A stretch of DNA of 64,000 nucleotides, taken from the NCBI RefSeq assembly GCF_001559775.1, contig NZ_LOHX01000152.1, positions 1 through 64,000 on the forward strand. The letters run 5' to 3'. Numbering within the stretch: position 1 is the first letter of the stretch; the number at the start of each line of letters is the position of its first letter. Below the pieces are notes generated by a model. It ran no database searches. It worked only from the letters and a program-made list of their open reading frames with translations, and was not told where the DNA came from. The position numbers were made by a program, and so were the translations under genes. The stretch comes from Streptobacillus felis. GTDB lineage: Bacteria; Fusobacteriota; Fusobacteriia; Fusobacteriales; Leptotrichiaceae. Of the stretch, positions 46,746 to 56,284 are shown one piece after another.

Positions 46746-48272
46746 ATGAATTGGAAAACATTATTATCAACAAATACAAGACGTGCTAGAAGTAGAATAA
46801 AATCAAGTGATATTAGAAATGATTTTGAGAAAGATTATCACAGAGTAATATCTTCACCATCTTTTAGAAGATTACAAGATAAGACACAAGCTTTTCCTCT
46901 AGAAGAAAATGATTTTGTTAGAACAAGACTTACTCATTCACTTGAAGTTTCATCTTTTGCAAAATCTATAGCACAATCAATAGGAAAAAGAATAATAGAT
47001 GATAAGTTAGATAAGGATTTTGGATATGAAGAATTAAATTCAATTTCAACTATTTTATCTTCAGCTGCTTTAATACACGATATAGGGAATCCACCTTTTG
47101 GACATTTTGGTGAAGATACTATTAGAATGTGGTTTTCAGACTTTATAGAAAAAAGAGAAGTAAAAGACTATAATGGTGAATTAAAAAAATTAAAAGATCT
47201 ACTTACTCCTCAAATGATAGGAGATTTTGAAAATTATGAGGGTAATGCTCAAGCTATAAGAGTTGTATCAAAGTTACATTTTTTAGTAGATGAGTATGGA
47301 ATGAATTTAACATATGCACTTTTAAATACTTTAATAAAATATCCTGTTTCTTCTGAGGATATAAATAAGGAAAGTGGAAATATTAAAGATAAAAAAATGG
47401 GATTTTTCCTTGCTGAAGAAGATGTATTTTTAGATGTAGTTAAGTCTACTGGAACATATGATGAGCAAGAAAATAAGATTTATAGACATCCATTAACTTT
47501 TTTACTTGAGGCTGCAGATGATATAGCATATATTACGGCGGATATAGAGGATGGACTTAAGAAAAAATATCTTGATTACTATAATTTAGAAAATACTTTA
47601 AAGGAATATGGTTTTGATTCAGGAGATGTATTTTATGATAGATTAATAAAATATAAAGAAGAAGGAAAGAAAAATGGATATAGAAATGTACATAGCTATG
47701 CATCTAGTAGATGGATAATTTCTATACAAGGTTTGATAATAAAAGATGTAGTTAATAATTTTATTAATAATTATACAGAAATAATGAATGGAACATATAC
47801 TAGAGAATTACTTGCTGATGGAAGATCAGCTAAAATAGTAAAAATGTTAAAAGATACTGCAAGAAAATATATTTTTGAATCTAAAAGAAATAATAAAATG
47901 GAATTAACTGCAAATATAATGATAAATTTCTTATTAGATAAATTTGTAGAATCAGTGATATATTATGATACAATTTTTGAAAAAGAAAATAGTGTTCACA
48001 GTAAGTATAGAATAATATTAAGTGATAATCAAAAATATATTTATCATGTATATGCAAATGAATATGAGAAAAAAGAACGTGCTAAATTAATTACAAAAAT
48101 TGAAGAAGGAAAGTTAGAAGGTAATAAAAAAGAAAGACTAGAACAAGAATATGAGAATAAAATATATAATTATAAACTATATCTAAGATTATTACTTGTT
48201 ACAGATTATATATCTGGTATGACGGATTCATATATTAAAACAACTTATCAAGAATTAATGGGGATAAAATAA
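46746..48272 (+). CDS. dgt: dGTPase / dNTP triphosphohydrolase
   Basis: A 508-residue HD-domain enzyme cleaving dNTPs to nucleosides and triphosphate. The metal ligands H64 (THSLEV), H111-D112 (LIHDIGNPPFGH) and a later Asp in LEAADDIAY are present. RRLQDKTQAFP near 41 is typical. Related enzymes can deplete dNTPs during phage infection, but this copy sits in a housekeeping operon and is probably for nucleotide balance. Its stop overlaps the next start by 1 base. Confidence 0.94.
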   Translation: MNWKTLLSTNTRRARSRIKSSDIRNDFEKDYHRVISSPSFRRLQDKTQAFPLEENDFVRTRLTHSLEVSSFAKSIAQSIGKRIIDDKLDKDFGYEELNSISTILSSAALIHDIGNPPFGHFGEDTIRMWFSDFIEKREVKDYNGELKKLKDLLTPQMIGDFENYEGNAQAIRVVSKLHFLVDEYGMNLTYALLNTLIKYPVSSEDINKESGNIKDKKMGFFLAEEDVFLDVVKSTGTYDEQENKIYRHPLTFLLEAADDIAYITADIEDGLKKKYLDYYNLENTLKEYGFDSGDVFYDRLIKYKEEGKKNGYRNVHSYASSRWIISIQGLIIKDVVNNFINNYTEIMNGTYTRELLADGRSAKIVKMLKDTARKYIFESKRNNKMELTANIMINFLLDKFVESVIYYDTIFEKENSVHSKYRIILSDNQKYIYHVYANEYEKKERAKLITKIEEGKLEGNKKERLEQEYENKIYNYKLYLRLLLVTDYISGMTDSYIKTTYQELMGIK

Positions 48273-48913
48273 TGGAAAAAGAACTATTATTAAAACAATT
48301 AGTTGATATAGGTATTACAGAAATTGAAGCAAAAATTTATTTGCATCTATTAAAAAAACCAGGAGAAAATCCAACTCAAGTTTCAAAAGAAGTAGATATT
48401 TCAAGAAGTATTTCATACAAATATATGCAAAAAATGGAAGAAAAAGGGATGCTTAAACTTATTCCAGCTCAGGATGATTCTAAAAATTACGTAGTAATTA
48501 ATCCTAATATATATTTTGCAGAATATGAAAAAAATTTTTTGAATAATATTAATAGTTTGAAATTTACCTTAGATAGCATGTATAATAAGTATAATAGAGA
48601 AGGTATGTATCTTTTTGATAGAATTGATAATTTAACATATAAGGTAATTGATTTAATTAATAGCGCAGAAAATATTATTGTAGTTATTGGTAATATATAT
48701 GATGAAGTTATAAGAGAAAAATTAAAAAAAATAGAAGAAAAATCAATATTAGTATATATTTTAGAAGATATAAGTAGAGATGAATTTATTATTATTAAAG
48801 ATAATGTTGAAATGGTACTTAAAGATAATCTTAATATGATATATACTAAAAACAGTTTACTAATAAATCAAATTAGTAAAAGAATTAAAATGGAAATGGA
48901 GAAAAAAAAATAA
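48272..48913 (+). CDS. TrmB-like winged-helix regulator
   Basis: A 213-residue protein. Residues 5-70 form a TrmB-type winged helix (DIGITEIEAKIYLHLLKKPGENPTQVSKEVDISRSISYKYM pattern split over two helices), and residues 105-210 resemble the PLD-like TrmB sensor domain but without a clear HKD motif. TrmB relatives sense sugars or other small ligands. It overlaps dgt and rseP by one base each. Its target is unknown; candidates are this operon. Confidence 0.78.
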   Translation: MEKELLLKQLVDIGITEIEAKIYLHLLKKPGENPTQVSKEVDISRSISYKYMQKMEEKGMLKLIPAQDDSKNYVVINPNIYFAEYEKNFLNNINSLKFTLDSMYNKYNREGMYLFDRIDNLTYKVIDLINSAENIIVVIGNIYDEVIREKLKKIEEKSILVYILEDISRDEFIIIKDNVEMVLKDNLNMIYTKNSLLINQISKRIKMEMEKKK

Positions 48914-49695
48914 TGTTTTTTATAGTAATAGTAACATTACTTGTTTTAAGTTTAATTATATTTTTACATGAATTTGGACATTTTTATACTGCAAAAAAAT
49001 TTAATATGCCAGTATCTGAATTTTCTATAGGTATGGGGCCTTTAATTTATAGTAAATTAAAAAATGGAACACAATATAGTTTAAGAGCTGTACCTATAGG
49101 TGGTTATGTCTTAATTGATGGTATGGTTGAAGCAAGTAAAGAAGATAAAGAATTTAAAGATTATACTGATGAAGAGATTATAGAATATAATTCAAAAGGC
49201 TTTATGTCACACTCAAAGTTGGAGAAAATTATAGTTTTACTTGCAGGAGTAATAATGAATTTTATTACAGCATTAATAGCTTTTGTAATATTAATGTTAA
49301 TAACAGGTCAGCCAATAATTAATGCTTTCTATATGTTTGCTAAAGTATTTGGTGCAACATTTATGGGACTAAAGATGTTATTAACTGGAGCAGCTAAAGC
49401 TAAGGAAATGGTTGGTCCAGTGGGATTACCACTAGTTTTTGCAGAACAAATTAAAACGCAAGGTTATTTAGTTCTAATTCCATTATTTTCTTTATTATCA
49501 ATAAATATTGGTATACTTAATTTATTACCTATACCAGCTTTAGATGGTGGACGTATAATATTTGTTCTATTAGAATTTTTTGGTATTAAATTAAATAAAA
49601 AATTAGAAGAAAGAATACACACTATAGGAATGATATTATTGTTATTACTTATGGTATTTGTTCTATTTAACGATGTAAAAAAATATATATTTTAG
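48913..49695 (+). CDS. rseP: Short RseP-type site-2 membrane metalloprotease, PDZ-less
   Basis: A 260-residue intramembrane zinc protease of the M50/RseP type. HEFGH (H19, E20, H23) in the first helix and LDGGR with D211 supply the zinc site; GMGPLIYS and MVGPVGLP are also typical. RseP proteins usually have 340-450 residues with one or two PDZ domains between the second helix and the GPVG region; here only about 25 residues separate NFITALIAF from the next helix, so no PDZ fits. It may process membrane anti-sigma factors or signal-peptide remnants. Confidence 0.88.
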   Translation: MFFIVIVTLLVLSLIIFLHEFGHFYTAKKFNMPVSEFSIGMGPLIYSKLKNGTQYSLRAVPIGGYVLIDGMVEASKEDKEFKDYTDEEIIEYNSKGFMSHSKLEKIIVLLAGVIMNFITALIAFVILMLITGQPIINAFYMFAKVFGATFMGLKMLLTGAAKAKEMVGPVGLPLVFAEQIKTQGYLVLIPLFSLLSINIGILNLLPIPALDGGRIIFVLLEFFGIKLNKKLEERIHTIGMILLLLLMVFVLFNDVKKYIF

Positions 49696-49704
49696 GGGAT
49701 TAAA

Positions 49705-50223
49705 ATGAATATAGTATTATTTCAACCAGAAATGCCATATAATACTGGTAATATAGGAAGAAGTTGTGTTATTACGAATACAACATTACATTTAATAAAA
49801 CCTTTGGGTTTTGAAATTGATGATAAACAAGTAAAAAGATCAGGACTTGATTATTGGAAATATGTAGATTTGAAAATTTGGGATTCATTTGAAGAGTTTT
49901 TAGCTAACAAAGGAGAAGGCAAAATATATTTTGCTACTACTAAAACTAATCAAAAATATACTGATGTTACTTTTGGTAAGAATGATTACATAATGTTTGG
50001 ACCTGAATCACGTGGTATACCCGAAGAAATTCTTAATAAATATAAAGACCAAAATATTACTATTCCTATGCTTAAAATAGGTAGATCATTAAACTTATCT
50101 AATTCGGCAGTAATAATACTTTATGAAGCATTAAGGCAGCAAAATTTTGAATTTGATATGGATGAAAATAGAGTTGATGAAATTAGAACAGAACTTACTA
50201 TTAAAGGAGCCACTCATAAGTGA
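49705..50223 (+). CDS. trmL: tRNA (cytidine/uridine-34-2'-O)-methyltransferase TrmL
   Basis: A 172-residue SPOUT enzyme methylating the wobble 2'-OH of tRNA-Leu isoacceptors; a tRNA-Leu(UAA) target is encoded at 26285. Motifs are MPYNTGNIGRSC (9-20), FGPESRGIPEEIL and IGRSLNLSNSAVIILYE. Length is standard. Its stop overlaps the folA GTG start by 4 bases. Confidence 0.94.
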   Translation: MNIVLFQPEMPYNTGNIGRSCVITNTTLHLIKPLGFEIDDKQVKRSGLDYWKYVDLKIWDSFEEFLANKGEGKIYFATTKTNQKYTDVTFGKNDYIMFGPESRGIPEEILNKYKDQNITIPMLKIGRSLNLSNSAVIILYEALRQQNFEFDMDENRVDEIRTELTIKGATHK

Positions 50224-50690
50224 TACATATAGTTGCAGCCGTAGGTAAGAATCAAGAAATAGGCAAAGAAAATAGAATGCTTTGGAATTGCCCTGAGGAT
50301 TTAAAATTTTTTAGAGAGTTAACTTTAAACAATAAAATATTTATGGGTAGGAATACTTTTGAATCTATAGGTAAACCTTTAGATTTTAGAGAAAATTATG
50401 TGATAAGTAAAACATTGAAAAATATACAAGGAATAAATATTATTGATAATATTGAATATATATTATTAAATTACTTAAATAGTGATGAAATAATTTATGT
50501 TATAGGTGGAGGAAGTATATATAGCCAATTGATAGACTATGCAGAAAAAATATATATATCAAAAATTGATGAAGAATATTTAGATGCTGATACTTACTTT
50601 CCAAAAATAGATGAAAAAAAATATAATAAACAAGAAATAATATATAATACATTTAAATTGTATATATATACAAGGAGGACTAATGAATAA
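50220..50690 (+). CDS. folA: Dihydrofolate reductase
   Basis: A 156-residue NADPH-dependent enzyme regenerating tetrahydrofolate. The usual LPWHLPEDLKFFK appears as MLWNCPEDLKFF, with the acidic residue in PED, and FMGRNTFESIGKPL and YVIGGGSIYSQL follow. The start is GTG 50220, overlapping trmL. It overlaps metG by 8 bases. Sequence is rather divergent. Confidence 0.92.
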   Translation: MIHIVAAVGKNQEIGKENRMLWNCPEDLKFFRELTLNNKIFMGRNTFESIGKPLDFRENYVISKTLKNIQGINIIDNIEYILLNYLNSDEIIYVIGGGSIYSQLIDYAEKIYISKIDEEYLDADTYFPKIDEKKYNKQEIIYNTFKLYIYTRRTNE

Positions 50691-52557
50691 TTTCTACATT
50701 ACAACGCCAATTTATTATCCTAATGCTAAACCACATATAGGTACAGCATATACAACAGTTATTTGTGATGTTGTTGCAAGATACAATAGATTAAAAGGTA
50801 AAAATGTTAGGTTTATAACAGGAACAGATGAACATGGACAAAAAATACAAGAATCAGCTGAAAAAAATAATGTAACTCCTCAAGAGTGGGTAGATAAAAT
50901 GAAAGAAGATTTTGTTAAGTTATGGGAAGTGCTTAATATTGATTATTCAGAATTCGTAAGAACTACTAGCTTAAAACATGAATTTACTGTAGGAGACATA
51001 ATAAAAAAAGTATATGAAAATGGAGATATTTATAGTGGGGAATATATAGGTAAATATTCTGTTAGTGAAGAAACTTTTGTTACTGAATCTCAATTAGTTG
51101 ATGGACTATATATGGGTAAACCAGTTATAGATATGAAAGAAAAATCATTCTTTTTTAAATTGTCTAAATATGAAGATAAATTATTAAAATTTTACGAAGA
51201 AAATCCAGAATTTATTAAGCCAACAAATAGAAAAAATGAAGTTATATCTTTTATAAAACAAGGATTACAAGATCTTTCTATATCAAGAACTACTTTCAAT
51301 TGGGGTATCCCTTTAGAATTAGAAAAAGGTCATATAGTTTATGTTTGGTTTGATGCATTAAATTCATACCTTACAGGTGCAGGATACAATAGTGAAAATT
51401 TTGATGTATATTGGAATAATTCTGAGGTAGTTCATATGGTAGGTAAGGATATACTGAGATTCCATGCAATTATTTGGCCTGCAATGCTTATGGCAGCAGG
51501 AATTAAATTGCCTACTACTTTAGCAGTGCATGGTTGGTGGACTAAAGATGGTCAAAAAATGTCTAAATCATTGGGGAATGTTGTAGATCCTATAGATGAA
51601 GTAAATAAATATGGATTAGACCAATTTAGATATTTCTTATTAAGAGAGGCAACTTTTGGTCAAGATGCAGATTACTCTAATTCTGCAGTTATACAAAGAA
51701 TAAATTCAGATTTAGCTAATGACTTAGGTAATTTATTAAATAGAGTTATTGGAATGCAAAATAAATATTTCGATTCCATAGTTTATGGTATTGATAAATT
51801 AAATGATTTAGATAATGAGATAATTAAATTATGGGAAGAGACTTTAATTAATGTTGATAATTACTATAATGAATATAATTTTTCTGAAATGTTAAAAACA
51901 ATATGGAAATTTATTTCAAGATTAAATAAATATATAGATGAATCTGAACCATGGACTTTATTTAAAAACAATGATACAGATAGACTTAAAACAGTCTTAT
52001 ATAACTTAATAGATGGAATATATAAAATAGCGGTATTAATTTCACCTATTATGCCGGATTCTGCTAATAAGATTTTAGAACAATTATCAATAGAAAATAA
52101 AGATATTTTATTAGATGATATAAAAGATTTGGCTATTTATCCTGTAAATAATAAGTTAAATAAGGCTGAAGTTTTATTTCCAAGAATAGAATTACCTAAG
52201 TCTGAATTTGAAGAAAATTTAGTAATTAATAACCCTATTAATATAGAAAAATTTAATGAAATTGATATAAGGGTTGTCGAAATAAAGAAAGTTGAAAGAG
52301 TGACTGAAAATACAGCATTACTTAGATTTATTGTAGATACTGGAACTGAATTGAGACAAATAGTATCTGGTATTGCAAGACATTATAAAGATGAACAAAG
52401 TTTAGTAGGTAAAAAAGTTATAGCTGTCTTGAATTTAGAACCAGTTGAGATTAAAGGAATACTTTCTCAAGGTATGTTACTAACTACTGCTGAGAAGAAA
52501 AAGGTCTCTTTAGTATTAATTGATGATGCAGTCAAAGTTTCAACTAGTATAAAATAG
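50683..52557 (+). CDS. metG: Methionyl-tRNA synthetase
   Basis: A 624-residue class I synthetase. PNAKPHIGTAY is the HIGH-type motif (14-24), KMSKSLGN is the KMSKS loop, and a C-terminal tRNA-binding domain (about 525-624, with EIDIRVVEIKKVE) is fused. The zinc knuckle cysteines are absent (KYSVSEETFVTESQL), as in the B. subtilis-type enzyme. AAGGAGG precedes the ATG in the folA tail. Confidence 0.96.
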   Translation: MNNFYITTPIYYPNAKPHIGTAYTTVICDVVARYNRLKGKNVRFITGTDEHGQKIQESAEKNNVTPQEWVDKMKEDFVKLWEVLNIDYSEFVRTTSLKHEFTVGDIIKKVYENGDIYSGEYIGKYSVSEETFVTESQLVDGLYMGKPVIDMKEKSFFFKLSKYEDKLLKFYEENPEFIKPTNRKNEVISFIKQGLQDLSISRTTFNWGIPLELEKGHIVYVWFDALNSYLTGAGYNSENFDVYWNNSEVVHMVGKDILRFHAIIWPAMLMAAGIKLPTTLAVHGWWTKDGQKMSKSLGNVVDPIDEVNKYGLDQFRYFLLREATFGQDADYSNSAVIQRINSDLANDLGNLLNRVIGMQNKYFDSIVYGIDKLNDLDNEIIKLWEETLINVDNYYNEYNFSEMLKTIWKFISRLNKYIDESEPWTLFKNNDTDRLKTVLYNLIDGIYKIAVLISPIMPDSANKILEQLSIENKDILLDDIKDLAIYPVNNKLNKAEVLFPRIELPKSEFEENLVINNPINIEKFNEIDIRVVEIKKVERVTENTALLRFIVDTGTELRQIVSGIARHYKDEQSLVGKKVIAVLNLEPVEIKGILSQGMLLTTAEKKKVSLVLIDDAVKVSTSIK

Positions 52558-52565
52558 GAGTATTG

Positions 52566-53924
52566 ATGAATAAAAATAAAATACTAAAAGAAATTTCTGT
52601 AATACTTATTTTTTCTTTGTTAATTGTATTGGTATTTCAATATAAAAAGTGGAGTTTTGATAGTAAAACTTTTGACTATATAGAAGATGGTATAGTAAGT
52701 ATATATAAGGAAGATAATGAATCTACTTTGAAAAATTTTGAAAAAGCTTTTATAGGAAATGATGAAAATATATTTGAAGTAATTAATTATTTAGGTGATG
52801 AAGAGATACTAGATAAATTTTATGAAAATAAAACAGGTAAATCTAATGGATATGCTGAGTATAGAGAAGCTACTTTATTAATTTTTAGTAATAAGCTTGA
52901 GCAAGCTATAGATAAATTAAAAGAGGCTGCATCATTTGGCAATGTAGGAGCGACTTCATTTTTAGCTACATATCTTTATTCTTTAAAGAGATATACTGAG
53001 GCATTTGAATATTTTGAAATGGCATATAATCAAAATAATTATACTGTTTATCCAAACTATAAAGATATGAGAGATCATTTAGAAGAATTTAAAAAAATGG
53101 AAGAGTTGTATATTAAATACAATCAGAATAAGATACAGGATTATGAAAGATATGCTTTAGGTAAATTTTTATTAGATAGAGATGATGTAGGAGAAGCGTA
53201 TAAGATTCTAAAACCATTTTTAGAAGAAAATAACAATGATGCTTTATTTGCTAAAGCGAGTTTTCTAGAAATGGAGGGAGAAGTAGAAAATGCAATAAAA
53301 ATTTATAGAGATCTATACATTAATCATAAATATGCTAGGGCAGCAATAAAATTAGTTGAAAATTCTGATTTAACAACAAAAAATAAAAGAGAAAAAGCTA
53401 TAGAAATTCTTGATGAGATTAAAGAAAGTAATAAAGATATTCAATTTATGAAAGCAAATTTATTATATGAAAATGATGATTGGAAAAAAGCTAAAGAAAT
53501 TTATGATGATTTAGTATTATCAGATTATGTTCCAGCATATAGTAAATTAGGGGAATATTATGAAAATAGTGATGAAATTAATAAAGCTTTAGAAATGTAT
53601 AAGAAAAGTTTTGAAAATGGTAATTTAAATGCTATACTTAGCTATCACTCTTTATTAAAAAATCTTGCCATTACAACTGGAAGAGATGTAGATATAAGAA
53701 ACTATAAAGATGAATTAAAAATTGCTTCAAAACTTGGACTTGGTGCTGCAAGTTATGAAATTGCTGTATTAACTAATGATAGTTATGAAAGAAAAAAATA
53801 TGCAATAATTGCTTTATCTCAAGAAGAGTTAAAATCTTTAGAATTATTAGTAGATTTAGCTAATAAAAATGGTGATAAAGAAAAAATTATGGTTTATACA
53901 AATATATTAATAAATAATAAATAA
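52566..53924 (+). CDS. Membrane-anchored TPR/Sel1-like repeat protein
   Basis: A 452-residue protein with one N-terminal membrane helix (about 9-25) and tandem helical repeats, for example AEYREATLLIFSNKLEQAIDKL, GATSFLATYLYSLKRYTEAFEYF and APAYSKLGEYYENSDEINKALEMY. The repeats face the periplasm or cytoplasm as an interaction scaffold. ATG 52566 follows AGGAG; a TTG lies 3 bases earlier. It sits 8 bases after metG and 13 before the thioredoxin-like gene. Confidence 0.82.
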   Translation: MNKNKILKEISVILIFSLLIVLVFQYKKWSFDSKTFDYIEDGIVSIYKEDNESTLKNFEKAFIGNDENIFEVINYLGDEEILDKFYENKTGKSNGYAEYREATLLIFSNKLEQAIDKLKEAASFGNVGATSFLATYLYSLKRYTEAFEYFEMAYNQNNYTVYPNYKDMRDHLEEFKKMEELYIKYNQNKIQDYERYALGKFLLDRDDVGEAYKILKPFLEENNNDALFAKASFLEMEGEVENAIKIYRDLYINHKYARAAIKLVENSDLTTKNKREKAIEILDEIKESNKDIQFMKANLLYENDDWKKAKEIYDDLVLSDYVPAYSKLGEYYENSDEINKALEMYKKSFENGNLNAILSYHSLLKNLAITTGRDVDIRNYKDELKIASKLGLGAASYEIAVLTNDSYERKKYAIIALSQEELKSLELLVDLANKNGDKEKIMVYTNILINNK

Positions 53925-53937
53925 AAAGGAGATAATT

Positions 53938-54402
53938 ATGAAAAAAATAATTTTAATATTAATGATGTTTTTAACTTTTTCTTGTTTTTCAGCAGAGAAA
54001 AATAAAGTAGGGGTAATAAATGCTACAAATTATGAAAGTACTGTTAAAAAGGAAAATCAAATAGTAGTCTATGCTGCTGCATGTTGTCCTCATTGTCAAG
54101 TTGAGTTAGAAAATTTAAGTAAATTACAAGATAAATTAAAAGATACAAAAATTACTGTAATTTTTTATCCTTTTATTTCATCTGATAATGGTTTAGTTGA
54201 CTATGAAAAAGAAACTTTAGAATTTATAAATGAAAAAAAATATAATTTTGAATACTATTTAGATAAAGATAGAGAAGTAATGCAAAAATTAAATATTAAA
54301 TCAATACCTGCTGTAGGTATAGTAAAAGATGGAGAATACTTAAAAGAGGTAAATGAAGAAGATGTTTCTATGGAAAAAATATTAGAAGTATTTGGAGGAT
54401 AA
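53938..54402 (+). CDS. Exported thioredoxin-fold protein
   Basis: A 154-residue protein with an N-terminal export signal (1-19, ending CFSA, also lipobox-like at C16). The thioredoxin fold carries CPHC (C50, C53; preceded by an extra C49) and the cis-Pro in IKSIPAVGIV. CPHC is the DsbA-type motif, so it may oxidise or isomerise disulfides in the envelope. No DsbB partner is nearby. AAGGAG precedes the ATG. Confidence 0.85.
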   Translation: MKKIILILMMFLTFSCFSAEKNKVGVINATNYESTVKKENQIVVYAAACCPHCQVELENLSKLQDKLKDTKITVIFYPFISSDNGLVDYEKETLEFINEKKYNFEYYLDKDREVMQKLNIKSIPAVGIVKDGEYLKEVNEEDVSMEKILEVFGG

Positions 54403-55320
54403 ATGTTAAGTAAGATACCATTAATAATTGATACAGATCCGGGAATAGATGATGCAGCAGCACTAATTTGTGCTATTAATAGTAATGATAAATTAGATAT
54501 TAAATTAATAACTACAGTATTTGGAAATGTATCATTAGAAAAAACTACTAATAATGCACTTAAGATATTAGAATTTATAGGTAAAGATATTCCTGTTGCA
54601 AAAGGATCTAAAAAAGGTATTCTTTTTGAAGGAATAGATGCATCAGAAGTACATGGTGATTCTGGTATGGATGGATATGTATTTAAAGAACCAAAAATTA
54701 AAGCTCTAGAAATACATGCTATAGAAGCTATGAGAAATGTTATTTTAAATACAGAGGATAAAATAACTATAGCTACTTTGGGTTCTTTGACTAATGTTGC
54801 CCTTTTATTATTAGTTTATCCTGAAGTTAAAAATAAAATTAGAGAAATAGTAATAATGGGTGGGAGTTTAACAGGTGGAAACACAACAACAGGAGCGGAG
54901 TTTAATATATATAATGACCCTCACGCTGCAAAGATAGTTTTTGATTCAGGTATAGAATTAACTGTACTAAGTTTAGATATTACTAGAAGATGTCTTATTT
55001 CAAATGAAAAATTAAATATATTAAAAAATGGTACTGAGGTATCTAAAATGTGTTATGCTTTATTTGAAAATTATAGAAGTGAAGGTATAGAAAAAGGATT
55101 AATGATGCATGATTCTACTGTTATAGCTTATTTAACTAATAAAGAAATGTTTACATACGAATATAAATATATAGATGTAATATTAGAAGGTAGTGCTGTT
55201 GGGACATTAGTTGCTGATTATTATACAAATATTTTTTCTAATAAGGTGAAAAATGTTAAATATGTTGTAGATGTTAATGAAAAAGTTTTTGAAGAATGGT
55301 TAATTGATAAACTAAAATAA
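54403..55320 (+). CDS. Ribonucleoside hydrolase (RihA/B/C-like)
   Basis: A 305-residue Ca2+-dependent nucleoside hydrolase that splits ribonucleosides into base and ribose. DTDPGIDDA (10-18) is the metal signature, with MGGSLTGGNTT, EFNIYNDPHAA and MMHDS completing the active site. Exact base preference cannot be told. It starts immediately after the preceding stop with GGAGG upstream, and ends the 11-gene operon. It would supply bases along with the uracil permease at 59104. Confidence 0.93.
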   Translation: MLSKIPLIIDTDPGIDDAAALICAINSNDKLDIKLITTVFGNVSLEKTTNNALKILEFIGKDIPVAKGSKKGILFEGIDASEVHGDSGMDGYVFKEPKIKALEIHAIEAMRNVILNTEDKITIATLGSLTNVALLLLVYPEVKNKIREIVIMGGSLTGGNTTTGAEFNIYNDPHAAKIVFDSGIELTVLSLDITRRCLISNEKLNILKNGTEVSKMCYALFENYRSEGIEKGLMMHDSTVIAYLTNKEMFTYEYKYIDVILEGSAVGTLVADYYTNIFSNKVKNVKYVVDVNEKVFEEWLIDKLK

Positions 55321-55346
55321 AAAAGTCTGTGTGAACAGACTTTTTA
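55318..55346. terminator. Bidirectional terminator between hydrolase and ldh
   Basis: A 10-base stem AAAAGTCTGT / ACAGACTTTT with loop GTGA and T-runs on both strands. Confidence 0.9.
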
Positions 55347-56273
55347 TAATTTTATAGTTTTTATTACATCTTTTAAAACTTTTTTTGTGTTTTCTAATTT
55401 TTCTTTTTCACTGTCTTCAAATTCTGGACATATTTTTAGATGTTGACCATTTCTACCAACAACATTTGGAACAGAATAATATACATCTTCTAATTGGTTG
55501 TATGTTGATATTGTTAAAATACAATTTTCATCTCTTAGGACTGCTTCAACTATTCTTCTTATTGCCATTCCTATAGCATAGTTTGTATATCCTTTTCTAG
55601 ATATAATTTCATATGCAGCATCTCTAACTTTATGATGTATTTTTTCTTTTAATTCAGCAGCATTTTTAGCCTCTCTTGCGCAAAAATCATCAAAGCTTAA
55701 TGGACCAATATTAGCAGAAGACCAAACAGGGAATTCTGAATCTCCATGTTCACCTATTATATATGCATGTATGTTTCTAGCATCAAGATCAAATTCTTCA
55801 GCAAGATAATATCTTAATCTTGAAGTATCAAGTACAGTTCCAGTTCCTATAACTTTATGTGAAGGTAATCCTGATAACTTATATGCAACCCATGTTAATA
55901 TATCTACTGGATTTGATGCTATTATTAAAACTGTATTAGGTGAGTAACGTGTTACTTGAGGTATAATAGTTTTAAAAATTTCTACATTTTTATGAACTAA
56001 GTCTAATCTAGTTTCGCCTGGCTTCTGATTAGCACCAGCAGTTACTATTACTATATCTGAATCCTGTGTATCTTTATAATCACCAGAAATAATATCACAA
56101 GTTTTAATGAATGCGGCACCATGTGCTATATCTAAAACTTCTCCTTTTGCTTTTTCTTTATTCACGTCTACTAAAACAACATGTGAAGCTAATCCAGATA
56201 AAACTATGGATAAAGTAGTAGCTGAACCAACAAATCCTGCACCTATAATAGATACTTTTGTAGTTTTTTTCAT
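55344..56273 (-). CDS. ldh: L-lactate dehydrogenase
   Basis: A 309-residue NAD-dependent enzyme reducing pyruvate to L-lactate. GAGFVG (11-16) binds NAD; ANQKPGETRLDL has the Gln specific for lactate (rather than Arg for malate) and the catalytic Arg; YIIGEHGDSEF has the catalytic His. It lies 11 bases after yebC and ends at a shared terminator. It supports lactate fermentation. Confidence 0.96.
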   Translation of the reverse strand: MKKTTKVSIIGAGFVGSATTLSIVLSGLASHVVLVDVNKEKAKGEVLDIAHGAAFIKTCDIISGDYKDTQDSDIVIVTAGANQKPGETRLDLVHKNVEIFKTIIPQVTRYSPNTVLIIASNPVDILTWVAYKLSGLPSHKVIGTGTVLDTSRLRYYLAEEFDLDARNIHAYIIGEHGDSEFPVWSSANIGPLSFDDFCAREAKNAAELKEKIHHKVRDAAYEIISRKGYTNYAIGMAIRRIVEAVLRDENCILTISTYNQLEDVYYSVPNVVGRNGQHLKICPEFEDSEKEKLENTKKVLKDVIKTIKL

Positions 56274-56284
56274 TGTATTTCCTC

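Noticed and set aside
46746-48272. dGTPase as part of an anti-phage dNTP-depletion system
   Set aside because: It is full-length housekeeping-type Dgt in an operon with metG, folA and trmL, with no defence genes nearby.
50683-52557. Loss of zinc cysteines in MetRS as degeneration
   Set aside because: The same region lacks cysteines in the well-known B. subtilis-type MetRS, and all catalytic motifs are intact.
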